This document shows, in pieces, positions 8,489 through 17,475 of a stretch of DNA of 64,000 nt. This DNA is from Roseimaritima multifibrata. GTDB taxonomy: Bacteria > Planctomycetota > Planctomycetia > Pirellulales > Pirellulaceae. Made by a program: the position numbers and the translations under genes. The stretch spans positions 3,224,001-3,288,000 of the forward strand of contig NZ_CP036262.1 of assembly GCF_007741495.1 (NCBI RefSeq), given 5' to 3'. Below the pieces are notes generated by a model, which saw only the letters and a program-made list of their open reading frames with translations, made no database searches and was not told the origin of the DNA. Numbering within the stretch: position 1 is the first letter of the stretch; every line of letters starts with the position of its first letter.

Positions 8489-10069
8489 CTATTGTTGGCT
8501 AAAGGTCTGTCCGCGGAGGCTGTCGTCGCCACTCTCGTCGACGATGGCATCCAACGCGCCACTAAGCACATAGCCGTCCAGACGCGTGCGTGCTTGTGCC
8601 AGCCGGGTCTGGGACTTCAGGTACTGCAGGTTCGTATCGTAGTAGGTGCGGCGAGCGACCAGGACTTGGACGAAGCTGGTCTCCCCGGCGCGGTAGGCTG
8701 TTTCAGCCAGCTTAAGTCCTTCGGCCGCGTTGGGAAGGATTTCGTTGTTGTACATCGCGACCGCTGCGAGGGCGGAATCGTATTGCTGCGAAACGATTGC
8801 AATCCGTGCCTGAATGGAGTTTTCGATTCGTTGGACTTCGCGGCACGCTCGCATCAATTCGCCTCGAGCCGCTGAAAGATTGCCCTGGTTGCGGTTGAAT
8901 ACAGGGATCGGGGCTCCGACTTGAACATTGATAAATCCGGAATCGGTACCGTTATCGTGACCACCTGCAAGATTGAAATCGAAGTTCGGAATGGCTTGGA
9001 TTTCCTGCCGGTCGATATTCGCTCGAGCTTGGCTGACCTTTGCTTGGGCCGCCTGGTACTCAGGGCTGGAGTAGACCGTTGTGGCGGTCAGTTCCGTCCA
9101 GTCCATGGCAACGTCGGTTTGTGGCAAAGTACCGATCAGGGGTGTGGGGCTAAGGTGAGGGCTACCCGCCAGGGCCGCTAGTTCTCTCCAAGCCGCAGAG
9201 TACGCGATTTCAGCTTGTTGCAGCACCAGATCGATTTCGTTCTTTTGAACCTTGGCCTGCACGATATCCAGTTGCGATCCTTCCAGTGCCTCCTTCCGCA
9301 GTTCCGAAAGTTCCAGACCCTTGTTGGCAACCTTTTGGAAGTCCTGAACCAATCTCATTCTCTCTTGAGCCGCCAATGCGTCGTAAAACTTAACGCGAAC
9401 ATCGGTGGCAACGCGATACTTCTGAGCTTCCAAATGCAAAAGCTGTGTACGCAGGGCCCGGTCGAGGACACGTCGATTCAGTTCAAGTTTGTCGGCGGTG
9501 ATGATGGTCTGGGAAATGAAGACGGAGTGTTGATCGGTTCCCTCATCATCCAGTTGCGAACCGCTATATCCAATGGTTGGGTTAGCACGTAAACCAACCT
9601 GCGTTCGAAAGCCAGCCGCTTTGCGAGTCGTAGCGACCAAGGCACCGATGGTAGGGTTGTTGGTCAAAGCGAGGGATTCAAAGGCCTCAAGCGTCATCCC
9701 ACTTGTTGGCTGAGCAGCCGGTTCGGAGTCGGCAGGGAACGGTGGGTCAGCAATCGTGAAGGGAACAAGCGCGGTCAGGTTGGACGCTTCGAAACCGCTG
9801 GCTTGAGCTACCGCGTTGGCTGTCTCCGAATCACCTGCCGAGGGTTCGCTCGCATCATGCGCGGTTTGCTGGATCGCTGTCGCTGCAAGGTCCTTTTGGG
9901 GAGCCGGTGGTGCGAACTGCGGCGGTATGTCGGCCGTCGTTTCGACCGCGGATTCGGTTCGGTCGAACTGGAATCGCTCGGCGATGGGGCGCATGGTGGA
10001 ACAACCGATAAAGCTGGTTGTCGACGTGCACAGGATGATCTGAAATAGTCTTTGCCGTCCGATGTTCAT
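8489..10069 (-). CDS. TolC/CzcC family outer-membrane efflux factor
   Basis: 526 residues from the ATG at 10069 (a GTG three codons upstream is possible). The N-terminus carries a lipobox-like FIGCSTM, so it may be a lipoprotein. It has the duplicated long-helix pattern of outer membrane efflux proteins: LTNNPTIGALVATTRKAAG early in the first repeat, VGAPIPVFNRNQGNLSAAR in the middle, and LAETAYRAGETSFVQVLVARR near the end. These are typical of CzcC/CusC metal-efflux channels. The Cys-rich exported protein 65 bases upstream on the same strand supports a metal context. No membrane-fusion protein or RND pump follows; the next gene downstream is the esterase. Confidence 0.88.
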   Translation of the reverse strand: MNIGRQRLFQIILCTSTTSFIGCSTMRPIAERFQFDRTESAVETTADIPPQFAPPAPQKDLAATAIQQTAHDASEPSAGDSETANAVAQASGFEASNLTALVPFTIADPPFPADSEPAAQPTSGMTLEAFESLALTNNPTIGALVATTRKAAGFRTQVGLRANPTIGYSGSQLDDEGTDQHSVFISQTIITADKLELNRRVLDRALRTQLLHLEAQKYRVATDVRVKFYDALAAQERMRLVQDFQKVANKGLELSELRKEALEGSQLDIVQAKVQKNEIDLVLQQAEIAYSAAWRELAALAGSPHLSPTPLIGTLPQTDVAMDWTELTATTVYSSPEYQAAQAKVSQARANIDRQEIQAIPNFDFNLAGGHDNGTDSGFINVQVGAPIPVFNRNQGNLSAARGELMRACREVQRIENSIQARIAIVSQQYDSALAAVAMYNNEILPNAAEGLKLAETAYRAGETSFVQVLVARRTYYDTNLQYLKSQTRLAQARTRLDGYVLSGALDAIVDESGDDSLRGQTFSQQ

Positions 10070-10134
10070 ATGGTTCACTTAGAGGTAGAGGATCTGTCCA
10101 AAGCGGAGTTCGAATCTTTTCGCCCTCTGGCTTG

Positions 10135-10566
10135 CTAGATCCTCAAGTGGAAACGGACCTGACGACTTCGAGAGGCAGCGCAATTGGACGGTTCGTGTGG
10201 CGTGTGTAGCGAACGACGAACGATTGGCTCGGGATACGATGCACAATCGCATGCTGCAGGAGGCTGTGTCCTGCGTTTGAGTTCGTCCCGTTCCACCACC
10301 GCGTTCGTGGCTGTCGACCGGCCGTCACAAAGCGGACACTGAGGCTTGTGTGGGGAGCGATCGCGGACGGAACAATGATCCGCGCCGGCCGCACCACCAG
10401 CAGCGTTGCATCCGGACGATCGATGGGCCGCGCAGTCGCATCCAGACATCTTGAACTGGTTGTTCAGGTGCGAGTGCGGACATCCATGACAAGAAATGGG
10501 AACATCGGCTAAGACCGATGCGATGGCCACGGCTAGGAGGGTCAATAAATGGATTGGTTTTCGCAT
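10135..10566 (-). CDS. Cys/His-rich exported small protein, metal-linked
   Basis: 143 residues, ATG start with GGAGG 9 bases upstream. A signal peptide (MRKPIHLLTLLAVAIASVLA) precedes a region rich in Cys and His: SCHGCPHSH, GCDCAAH, CPLCDG and CDCAS. The clustered CxxC/CxC and His residues suggest binding of soft metals (Cu, Ag, Zn). It is the first gene of a probable two-gene unit with the CzcC-like factor, so a periplasmic metal chaperone or sensor role is plausible. I know of similar small proteins beside metal-efflux genes in planctomycetes, but no function is established. Confidence 0.7.
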   Translation of the reverse strand: MRKPIHLLTLLAVAIASVLADVPISCHGCPHSHLNNQFKMSGCDCAAHRSSGCNAAGGAAGADHCSVRDRSPHKPQCPLCDGRSTATNAVVERDELKRRTQPPAACDCASYPEPIVRRSLHTPHEPSNCAASRSRQVRFHLRI

Positions 10567-10820
10567 CTTTGTTCGCCTCCACGTTTATTCGATAGCTGTT
10601 AGACCGTCTGGTAGCGGTTGTCCTAGTTGTTCTTCGGAGAAGGATGGTGTTGATCGATTGTTTTAAATGCATTTTGATTAAAGGGAGGATGCTCGGATGC
10701 CGCAGGACCAACACAATCGTTAAACTTCGCTCTTTGAGAATCAGAACAAGACGCGGGGATTCGTCCGATCTTGATGATCTAATTTCTATATGCTGGCGTT
10801 TTTAGAAAGGTATTCTGCCG

Positions 10821-11975
10821 ATGAGTGAGCGAATTTCGGTTCTTCTGATGATTGGATCGCTGGCTGGTGGAGGCAGTGAGCGTCAGATGATCGGGATTGC
10901 GAAAATGCTTGATCGAACCAAATTTCGCCCTGTCCTGTTTTTGATCTACGCCTCAGGAGAACTGCTGAAAGAAGTGCCTGCGGACGTGCCGGTTTATGCC
11001 TACTGGCAGGACCAAAAGCCGTTTCGGTTCAACTATCCTGGCCGAATCCTGCGCGATCAGAAACGCTATTTAGAAAAGGTGCTTCGCAAGGAATCGATTG
11101 ATGTCCTCTATTCCAGGACCTATCCAATGGCCTTGGTAGCCGGTCCTGTCACAAAGCGTTTGGGAGTTCCGCATTTACCGACGATCGTGGTCGACCCCGC
11201 GTCGATGCTTCGCGATTCGAAAGAACGCTGGATGCGGCTGAAGCTTTTGTTGCTAAAGCGGGCCTACCACGACAGCGAACTAGTCCTTACGGTTTCCGAA
11301 GGAGTTCGCGAAGCGGCGATCGCGTTTTACGATTTGCCCCCTCCGCATGTGCGAAGAATGATCAATTCGCTTGATCTAGAGCGTCTGGACCGATTGGCTG
11401 AACAACCATTTGACCATTTTCGGCCCGGACGATTTCACATCGTTCACGCCGGCCGCTTCGTGTCGCAGAAGGGGCATCGCTATCTGTTCGAAGCGATCGC
11501 CGAACTGGTGCGGCGAGGGCATCGCGAACTGTCGGTTCACTTGTACGGCGAAGGGCCCGACCAGGATTCGCTGCAGCAGTTGGTTGCGAAGCTTGGGCTG
11601 CAGGATCACGTTGAATTGAATCCCTACTTGGTCAACGTCCTGCCCGCGATCAAGAATGCCGACTTGTTCTGTTTGCCTTCACTGTACGAAGGAATGCCCA
11701 ATGCTTTACTGGAAGCGGTTGCCCTCGGGATACCGGTTGTTTCTACCGACTGTCCTAGCGGCCCCAGGGAAATTCTGAATGAGGGAGAACTGGGAAGACT
11801 GGTCCCCGTCGCCGATTCCGTAGCGATGGCCGACGCCATCGCTGAGGTGATTGAGAACAAGCAGGCGGCTTTCGAATGGGCCGCGCGAGCCAAAAAAGAG
11901 ATTCGTGCCCGATTCGATCCCGCGGCAGTGACGCCAGTTTTGGAGCAAATCCTCGAATCGGCAGTCGGGTCCTAG
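10821..11975 (+). CDS. GT4-type glycosyltransferase
   Basis: 384 residues, ATG preceded by AGAAAGG. Two Rossmann-like halves: the N-terminal half has the glycine-rich LAGGGSERQMIG acceptor-side loop, the C-terminal half has HAGRFVSQKGH and the EX7E motif in YEGMPNALLEAVALGIP followed by CPSGPREIL. This is the retaining GT-B glycosyltransferase family 4 pattern, transferring a sugar from a nucleotide donor, typically for exopolysaccharide or lipopolysaccharide. No signal peptide; cytoplasmic or membrane-peripheral. The UDP-glucuronate decarboxylase at 13-14 kb may supply UDP-xylose, but a direct link is not shown. Its stop codon shares the palindrome CTAG with the converging gene. Confidence 0.9.
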   Translation: MSERISVLLMIGSLAGGGSERQMIGIAKMLDRTKFRPVLFLIYASGELLKEVPADVPVYAYWQDQKPFRFNYPGRILRDQKRYLEKVLRKESIDVLYSRTYPMALVAGPVTKRLGVPHLPTIVVDPASMLRDSKERWMRLKLLLLKRAYHDSELVLTVSEGVREAAIAFYDLPPPHVRRMINSLDLERLDRLAEQPFDHFRPGRFHIVHAGRFVSQKGHRYLFEAIAELVRRGHRELSVHLYGEGPDQDSLQQLVAKLGLQDHVELNPYLVNVLPAIKNADLFCLPSLYEGMPNALLEAVALGIPVVSTDCPSGPREILNEGELGRLVPVADSVAMADAIAEVIENKQAAFEWAARAKKEIRARFDPAAVTPVLEQILESAVGS

Positions 11976-12238
11976 CGAGGCGCTGGACGGCTTGTGCAGG
12001 CTTTCATCGCTTCGAAACCTTCGGTGGTGAGCGAGTACCCACCCTTAAAACTTTCCGAAACAAGCAGGTCTCGGTCCGTCAGTGTTTCCAACGATTCGCG
12101 ATGACGATCTAGGTCCGGTCCGTGGAAGCAAAGCATCTGACCGGGACGCATCAAAAATTCGCGGAAGACTCGGAGAACATTTTCTTCGCGGGTGGTCAGT
12201 GGAGCGTTGGGATTCAAGGTCTTTGCTGCGCGAGCCAT
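11972..12238 (-). CDS. Small protein, winged-helix-like
   Basis: 88 residues from the ATG at 12238 (a TTG at 12334 would add 32 residues, but the added part looks non-conserved). The sequence TTREENVLRVFREFLMRPGQM ... LTDRDLLVSESFKGGYSLTTEGFEAMKA (abridged) has the helix-turn-strand cadence of a small winged-helix domain, as in MarR- or PadR-like proteins: a helix pair, then a beta wing GGYSLT. I cannot name a family. It converges on the glycosyltransferase, both stop codons sharing the CTAG at 11972-11975. No strong Shine-Dalgarno is visible. Confidence 0.5.
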   Translation of the reverse strand: MARAAKTLNPNAPLTTREENVLRVFREFLMRPGQMLCFHGPDLDRHRESLETLTDRDLLVSESFKGGYSLTTEGFEAMKACTSRPAPR

Positions 12239-12496
12239 AGAGAATGCCACATCAAGATTTATTGGGAGTTTGTTTGACGTTACCCATTCTACCTCGAACG
12301 CTAGCTTCGGAAAAGGATTAATCCTCGCTCGCAACGGCGATATCCGGTAAACAACTTGCCCGGGGATCCCCTAAGCCGACTGGTTGGTACAATTTGCCAA
12401 ACCGAAGAAATGGCCCCAGCTGGCGGTTCACTGGCCGTCGGTTTTCGGTGATGTTGCGTACCCTTTTTGTCCTAAAGTCCTTTGTTTTGGTTCCCG

Positions 12497-13030
12497 ATGA
12501 CGATTTACCAATTGGGCGAGAAATGTCCCAAAATTGACCCCTCCGCCTATATTGCGGCCGAAGCGACGATCATCGGAGACGTCGAAATTGCCGCGGATGC
12601 GAACGTTTGGCCAGGAGCCGTCGCTAGAGGGGATGTCGAACCGATCCGCATTGGGGCTCGATCAAGTGTCCAGGACAATGTGGTGATGCACACCGACCCA
12701 GGATTTCCATTGCATATCGGCGAAGATGCGACGATCGGACATCAAGCAACGCTGCACGGGTGCACGATCGGACGCGGCGCGTTGGTCGGCATGCAGGCGG
12801 TCGTGTTGAATGGGGCCGAAATCGGCGAAGGATCGCTTGTCGCTGCGGGGGCGCTGGTCACCGAGGGCAAGTCCTTCCCGGCTCACAGTCTGATCCTGGG
12901 ATCGCCCGCCAAGGTCGCCCGTCCTCTGAGAGAAGACGAAATCAAAAACATACAGGCGTTAGCTGCCAGGTATGTTGAACGAGGCAGAGACTACCGCGAG
13001 AACTTGAAACCGGTGACACCTCAGGAATAA
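12497..13030 (+). CDS. Gamma-carbonic-anhydrase-like hexapeptide protein
   Basis: 177 residues from the ATG at 12497. Left-handed beta-helix hexapeptide repeats run through most of the protein. The three metal-binding histidines of the gamma-class fold are seen in order: VVMHTDP, TIGHQAT and TLHGCTIG. This matches the YrdA/PaaY/CaiE group, homotrimeric proteins with Zn or Fe at the subunit interface; many members have weak or no carbonic anhydrase activity. Cytoplasmic. The 3' end overlaps the converging UDP-glucuronate decarboxylase gene by 10 bases. Confidence 0.9.
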   Translation: MTIYQLGEKCPKIDPSAYIAAEATIIGDVEIAADANVWPGAVARGDVEPIRIGARSSVQDNVVMHTDPGFPLHIGEDATIGHQATLHGCTIGRGALVGMQAVVLNGAEIGEGSLVAAGALVTEGKSFPAHSLILGSPAKVARPLREDEIKNIQALAARYVERGRDYRENLKPVTPQE

Positions 13031-13992
13031 TTTGGTGTCGGCGGTTGGTAGTCATCGATATCGATTGATCGAAACCAATCGATTGTTTTCTGAAGGCCTT
13101 CGGAAAGGGGAGTGGTTGGTTCCCAGTCCAGTTTTTCTTTTGCCAGTCGAATGTCGGGCCGGCGACGCGTCGGGTCGTCGGTAGGAAGCGGTTTTTGGAC
13201 CAGCTTCGATTCGCCTCCGACCTTCTCCATAACCATTTCGGCAAGCTGCCGAATCGTAAATTCGCCTTGGTTGCCGATATTGACCGGGCCTGCGAACCCT
13301 TCGGAATTGTTCATCATTCGGACGATGGCTTCGACCAAGTCATCACGATAGCAGAACGATCGAGTTTGCTCGCCGTCCCCGAAAATGGTGATCGGTTCGT
13401 TACGCAGAGCCTGCCGGATGAAGTTCGAAACGACACGTCCGTCGTAAGGGTGCATCCGTGGTCCGTACGTATTGAAAATGCGGACGATCCGAGCATCGAC
13501 ATTGTTGCTGCGGCGGTAGTCCATGCAAATCGATTCCGCCGCTCGCTTCCCTTCGTCGTAACAGGCGCGAGGGCCAATCGGGTTGACGCTACCGCGGTAG
13601 GATTCAGGCTGCGGATGGACGTCCGGGTCGCCGTAGACTTCGCTGGTGCTGGCTTGCAGGAAGCGAGCTCCACAGCGTTTGGCGATTCCCAACATGTTGA
13701 TCACTCCCATCACGGACGTTTTCATCGTCTTGATCGGGTTGAACTGGTAATGGCCCGGAGCGGCCGGGCAAGCCAAATTGTAGATCTGGTCGACTTCTAA
13801 AAAGATCGGCAACGTGATGTCGTGACGAATCAGTTCGAAATTTGGGCGATTTAGAAGATGAACGACGTTGCTTTTTTGACTGGTGAAGAAGTTATCCAAA
13901 CAAATGACGTCATGTCCTTCTTCTACCAAGCGTTCGCAAAGGTGAGAACCCAAGAATCCGGCACCGCCGGTCACCAAAATACGATGAATCAT
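13021..13992 (-). CDS. uxs: UDP-glucuronate decarboxylase (UDP-xylose synthase)
   Basis: 323 residues. Extended SDR fold with [10 protein letters not shown] (NAD-binding GxxGxxG, residues 9-15), [29 protein letters not shown] and the catalytic YDEGK (Y145, K149). This combination, especially [12 protein letters not shown] and [12 protein letters not shown], is characteristic of UXS, which oxidises and decarboxylates UDP-glucuronate to UDP-xylose using bound NAD. The product is a donor for envelope or exopolysaccharide glycosylation, which fits the GT4 gene 1 kb away. Cytoplasmic, no signal or transmembrane segment. Confidence 0.93.
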   Translation of the reverse strand: MIHRILVTGGAGFLGSHLCERLVEEGHDVICLDNFFTSQKSNVVHLLNRPNFELIRHDITLPIFLEVDQIYNLACPAAPGHYQFNPIKTMKTSVMGVINMLGIAKRCGARFLQASTSEVYGDPDVHPQPESYRGSVNPIGPRACYDEGKRAAESICMDYRRSNNVDARIVRIFNTYGPRMHPYDGRVVSNFIRQALRNEPITIFGDGEQTRSFCYRDDLVEAIVRMMNNSEGFAGPVNIGNQGEFTIRQLAEMVMEKVGGESKLVQKPLPTDDPTRRRPDIRLAKEKLDWEPTTPLSEGLQKTIDWFRSIDIDDYQPPTPNYS

Positions 13993-14213
13993 GCTAACAA
14001 TTTTGGAATGAGTATTCGTTAGGACCGGCTAACGAGTGCGGTTCAGTACTATTCTGCTTAGATAGCACAAGGCTACTCGGTTCTGGCGGTGACGCAATCG
14101 GGCTAGACCGGACAAGCCGATTTTTGTTATCGGTGGCTTCAATCTGCCTCGGAAATCGTTGCCCCTCGCTGACGGCTTTGGCCGGCAGGATTTCGCTGAA
14201 CACCGCAATTGCC

Positions 14214-14972
14214 ATGAAAAACAGAACGCTCCCGATCCTTGCTGGCCTATTGTTCCTCTCGTCGGCTTGGACAGCACCCGCTTTCGCCCAGTCGGCTTTG
14301 CCGCAGGGCCCGTCCTTTCGCCTGGAAACGGAAATCTATGATGCCGACGGAAATACCCCGTTAGCACGGCATAAAATATTGTTTGATTCGGGCGTGATCT
14401 ACGATTTGGAAGAGATGGGGGGCACCATTCAGACCATTTTCGATCCAACTCGCGAACGGGTCGTCCTGTTAGACACCAAAGCCCAGTTGCAGGCCGAGCT
14501 TTCGACTCAGCAGTTAATCGATGCAACCGTTCAGCTTTCCGCTGCCGCTAGGCAGAACAGCAAGGCCGCGGCGTTTGGTTTGGATGCAGAGGTGGTTCAA
14601 ACCGGGGATCAATACGCCGTCAAATTCGGATCTTGTAAGTACGAAACGACCACACAGGAACTGTCTCGCCCTGAATTCGCCCATGCCTATCACGAATTAA
14701 CGGTCTGGGCGGCCCGCTTGAACGTCCTTCGCCGAGTCGGCGTACCTCCTTTCGGCCGGATGGCACTGGGCGAAAAACTGTCCGCAGCCGGCCTTGTCCC
14801 GCTTGAATTGACGCTAAGCATCGACGAGGGATCGAAGGTTCAACGCTACCGAGCTCACCATTTAGTAATCGAGACCCTTTCGGAACTGGATCGTCGAGCG
14901 ATTCAGAAAGTCGGTGACAACCTAGCCAATTTCCGAAAAGTCAGCTTAGAAGAGTTCCCCTCGGAATCGTAG
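14214..14972 (+). CDS. Exported protein of unknown function
   Basis: 252 residues from the ATG at 14214, which opens a clear signal peptide (MKNRTLPILAGLLFLSSAWT, cleavage near AFAQS). The mature part alternates beta strands (RLETEIYD, HKILFDSGVIYDLEE, TIQTIFDPTRERVVLLD) followed by a helical half. This is reminiscent of small planctomycete exported proteins with an LolA/DUF-like strand pattern, but I recognise no family. It diverges from uxs, with a 221-base gap between the two starts, and is followed by the repeat block. Periplasmic location is inferred. Confidence 0.7.
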   Translation: MKNRTLPILAGLLFLSSAWTAPAFAQSALPQGPSFRLETEIYDADGNTPLARHKILFDSGVIYDLEEMGGTIQTIFDPTRERVVLLDTKAQLQAELSTQQLIDATVQLSAAARQNSKAAAFGLDAEVVQTGDQYAVKFGSCKYETTTQELSRPEFAHAYHELTVWAARLNVLRRVGVPPFGRMALGEKLSAAGLVPLELTLSIDEGSKVQRYRAHHLVIETLSELDRRAIQKVGDNLANFRKVSLEEFPSES

Positions 14973-14989
14973 GATCGGCTGGTTGTCGC

Positions 14990-15780
14990 AAAGAGCATCT
15001 GCCATGGTCGCAGACCTCCACAAACATCTGCCGCCCTCCGGGCTAAAGGCTTGTTTCGGTATCGAACCGGTGGTTCGCACCACCGGCAAGTATCTGTCGC
15101 CCTCCGGGCTAATAGGGCGAACCGAGTTCCAGCCGGCAGTTTATATCGGCGCCCGGCCAGCTTTGTCGTGCCACAGAGCGGTTTCCATCGGTGGAGATCA
15201 GACTGATCTCCACAAGCCCATTCCTTGGCCAGAACAAAACTTGGCTAGCCCGGAGGGCGACAGATACTTGCCGGCGGCGTCAGCCGCCGGATACCCTGCT
15301 TGAGCATTCTCAGCCCGGAGGGCGGCAGAACATCTGCCACCGGCGCCAAGCTCTACAGATTCTGCCGCCCTCCGGGCTAATGGGGCGAACCGAGTTCCAG
15401 CCGGCAGTTTATATCGGCGCCCGGCCAGCTTTGTCGTGCCACAGAGCGGTTGCCATCGGTGGAGACCAGACTGATCTCCACAAGCCCATTCCTTGGCCAG
15501 GACAAAACTTGGCCAGCCCGGAGGGCGACAGATACTTGCCGGCGGCGTCAGCCGCCGGATACCCTGCTTGAGCATTCTCAGCCCGGAGGGCGACAGAACA
15601 TCTGCCATCGGCGCCAAGCTCTACAGATTCTGCCGCCCTCCGGGCTAAAGGCTTGCTTCGGCATCGAACCGGTGGTTTGCACCACCGGCAACCATCTGCC
15701 GCCCTCCGGGCTAATGGCTTGCTTCGGCATTGAACCGGTGGTTTGCACCACCGGCAAATATCTGCCGCCCGGGCTAATGG
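14990..15780. repeat. Composite block of hairpin repeats
   Basis: The 836-base gap between 14973 and 15808 is filled with short palindromic modules. CCGGTGGT/ACCACCGG hairpins with a four-base loop occur at 15067-15086, 15669-15688 and 15735-15754. The GC-rich module TGCCGCCCTCCGGGCTAA (or its complement AGCCCGGAGGGCGRCAG) occurs about ten times. GGAGATCAG...CTGATCTCC and CCGGCGGC...GCCGCCGG stems lie between. The layout is that of REP/BIME-like dispersed elements. Overlapping open frames on both strands are by-products. Confidence 0.85.
15099..15634. repeat. 268-bp tandem duplication within the hairpin block
   Basis: The segment beginning near 15099 recurs 268 bases later (the landmark ACCGAGTTCC is at 15121 and again at 15389). 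The two copies differ at only a handful of positions, pointing to a recent duplication. Both copies begin and end in the CCCTCCGGGCTAA module, which suggests the module served as the recombination site (inference). Confidence 0.85.
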
Positions 15781-15808
15781 GGCAGTTATGCTGCCCCACG
15801 GGGTAGCA

Positions 15809-16195
15809 TTATTTTGCTTTGGGGAGCTCGCACAGTTCTACCCAGTGACCGTCAGGGTCGATCAGGAAGGATTGCTGCGCGCCATCGGGACGCGTCTTGC
15901 GCGGCACTCGGCTGGCACCATGCTTTTCTAATTCTTTGCTCAGGTGAGCATCCCAAGCGTCTAGGTCTTCGACTTGGATTGCGATATGCGTTCCTCGGTG
16001 CCCCGAGTGAACATCCAGCTCGCGGTCTCCGATTAGATGGAGTTCCTGGTCGGTTCCGACCCGGAACCAAGCCCCTGGGAAATCAAATGCGGGTCGAGGC
16101 AGAACCTCCAACCCCAGTGCATCGCGGTAGAAAGCGATGCTACGTTCGACATCGGTAACGTGCAGGGCGACATGGTTCAGGTTGATCGTGCGCAT
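15809..16195 (-). CDS. VOC (glyoxalase/dioxygenase) superfamily protein
   Basis: 128 residues with the paired beta-alpha-beta-beta-beta modules of the vicinal oxygen chelate fold. HVALHVTDVERSIAFYRDALG starts the first module (cut here to HVALHVTDVERSIAFYRD), GTHIAIQVEDLDAWD the second, and SFLIDPDGHWVELCE supplies the final metal-side Glu. Metal-ligand positions H8 and E near the C-terminus are present, with a further His in THIAIQV. It could be a glyoxalase I-like lyase or fosfomycin/bleomycin-type binding protein; substrate unknown. Cytoplasmic. It lies 99 bases beyond the end of the Gfo/Idh gene on the same strand and could be its distal partner. Confidence 0.88.
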   Translation of the reverse strand: MRTINLNHVALHVTDVERSIAFYRDALGLEVLPRPAFDFPGAWFRVGTDQELHLIGDRELDVHSGHRGTHIAIQVEDLDAWDAHLSKELEKHGASRVPRKTRPDGAQQSFLIDPDGHWVELCELPKAK

Positions 16196-16294
16196 CGTTG
16201 TGCCTGGACGAGAGTGGCGGTTGGCTCCGCCCGTGAGATTTTCAATCGTCAGCCCGGCGCACCTAGACGCCGAGCTGCGATTCGAACAGGTTGC

Positions 16295-17425
16295 CTAAAC
16301 GTCTTTCCAGACTCGTTGTTTCGCACTTGCCAGGACGGCATCGCAAACTTTTTGCGTTTCCAGAGCATCGCGGAAATTGGGGCTGAACGGAGCGTCCGAT
16401 TCCAGCGATTTTAGAAAATCGGCTACCTGATGAATAAAGGAGTGCTCGTAGCCAATCTGTAGTCCCGGTACCCACCAGTTGCCCATGTAGGGCTGGTCGC
16501 CATCGGAAACGTGAATGCTTCGCCAGCCGCGAACAATGCTGTCGTCGGCGTGATCGAAGTACTCCAGGCGGTGAAGGTCGTGCAAGTCCCAGCGAAGCGA
16601 GGCTTTTTCGCCGTTGATTTCAAGGGTATACAACGCCTTGTGGCCGCGAGCGTAACGGGTCGATTCAAACAGTCCCAGTGAGCCGTTGTTGAAGTGGCAG
16701 AGGAAGCTGCAGGCATCGTCGATCGTTACTGGGATTTTTTCGCCAGTGTCGGCATGCGTCCGTTCTTTGACAAAGGTTTCTGTCATCGCGGTGACGTCTT
16801 TGATCCCGCCGTTTAACCAAAGCGCGGTGTCGATGCAGTGAGCCAACAAGTCGCCGGTTACGCCGCTGCCAGCAGCTTCTGCATCCAGTCGCCAGGTGGC
16901 GGCACCACCGACAGGGACATCGGCGTTGATCGTCCAGTCTTGAAGGAAGTTGGCTCGGTAATGAAAGATCTTCCCTAGCCGTCCTTCGTCGATCAGTTGT
17001 TTGGCCAAGGAAACTGCGGGGACACGGCGGTAGTTGTACCAAACCATGTTTGGAACGCCGGCCGCTTCGACCGCTTCGCACATTTCTTCGCCTTCGGCGG
17101 TATTCATGGCGAGCGGTTTTTCGCAGAGAATCATTTTCCCTGCTTTGGCTGCTTCGATTGCGATCTCTTTGTGAAGGTTATTCGGGGTGCAGATATCGAC
17201 TGCGTCGATGTCGTCCCGTTTCAGCAAAGCTCGCCAATCGGTTTCGATCGATTCATATCCCCAGTTCTTGGCGAACCCTTCCGCTTTGTCGCGGTTGCGG
17301 GCACACAAGGCCTTCAGCACGGGCTTGTATTCACAGTCAAAAAAGTTGTTGGCTTGCTTGTAGGCATTCGTGTGGGCTTTGCCCATAAAGCCATAGCCAA
17401 TCATTCCAATGTTCAACGGTTTCAT
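16295..17425 (-). CDS. Gfo/Idh/MocA family oxidoreductase
   Basis: 376 residues from the ATG at 17425; an upstream in-frame extension is rejected because the NAD-binding strand [20 protein letters not shown] starts there. The N-terminal Rossmann domain carries GYGFMG and the family hallmark EKPLAMNT; the C-terminal half has [14 protein letters not shown] and [12 protein letters not shown], with the His of the catalytic region. Such enzymes oxidise or epimerise sugars, inositols or sugar acids with NAD(P). It is the third gene of a same-strand sugar cluster (cupin isomerase-like, TIM-barrel isomerase, this gene), 50 bases after the TIM-barrel gene. Substrate not determinable. Confidence 0.93.
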   Translation of the reverse strand: MKPLNIGMIGYGFMGKAHTNAYKQANNFFDCEYKPVLKALCARNRDKAEGFAKNWGYESIETDWRALLKRDDIDAVDICTPNNLHKEIAIEAAKAGKMILCEKPLAMNTAEGEEMCEAVEAAGVPNMVWYNYRRVPAVSLAKQLIDEGRLGKIFHYRANFLQDWTINADVPVGGAATWRLDAEAAGSGVTGDLLAHCIDTALWLNGGIKDVTAMTETFVKERTHADTGEKIPVTIDDACSFLCHFNNGSLGLFESTRYARGHKALYTLEINGEKASLRWDLHDLHRLEYFDHADDSIVRGWRSIHVSDGDQPYMGNWWVPGLQIGYEHSFIHQVADFLKSLESDAPFSPNFRDALETQKVCDAVLASAKQRVWKDV

Positions 17426-17475
17426 CAATTTTTCCTGTGCAAAAGTAGTCTGTGCAACGTGTGGGGTTGAGGGTT

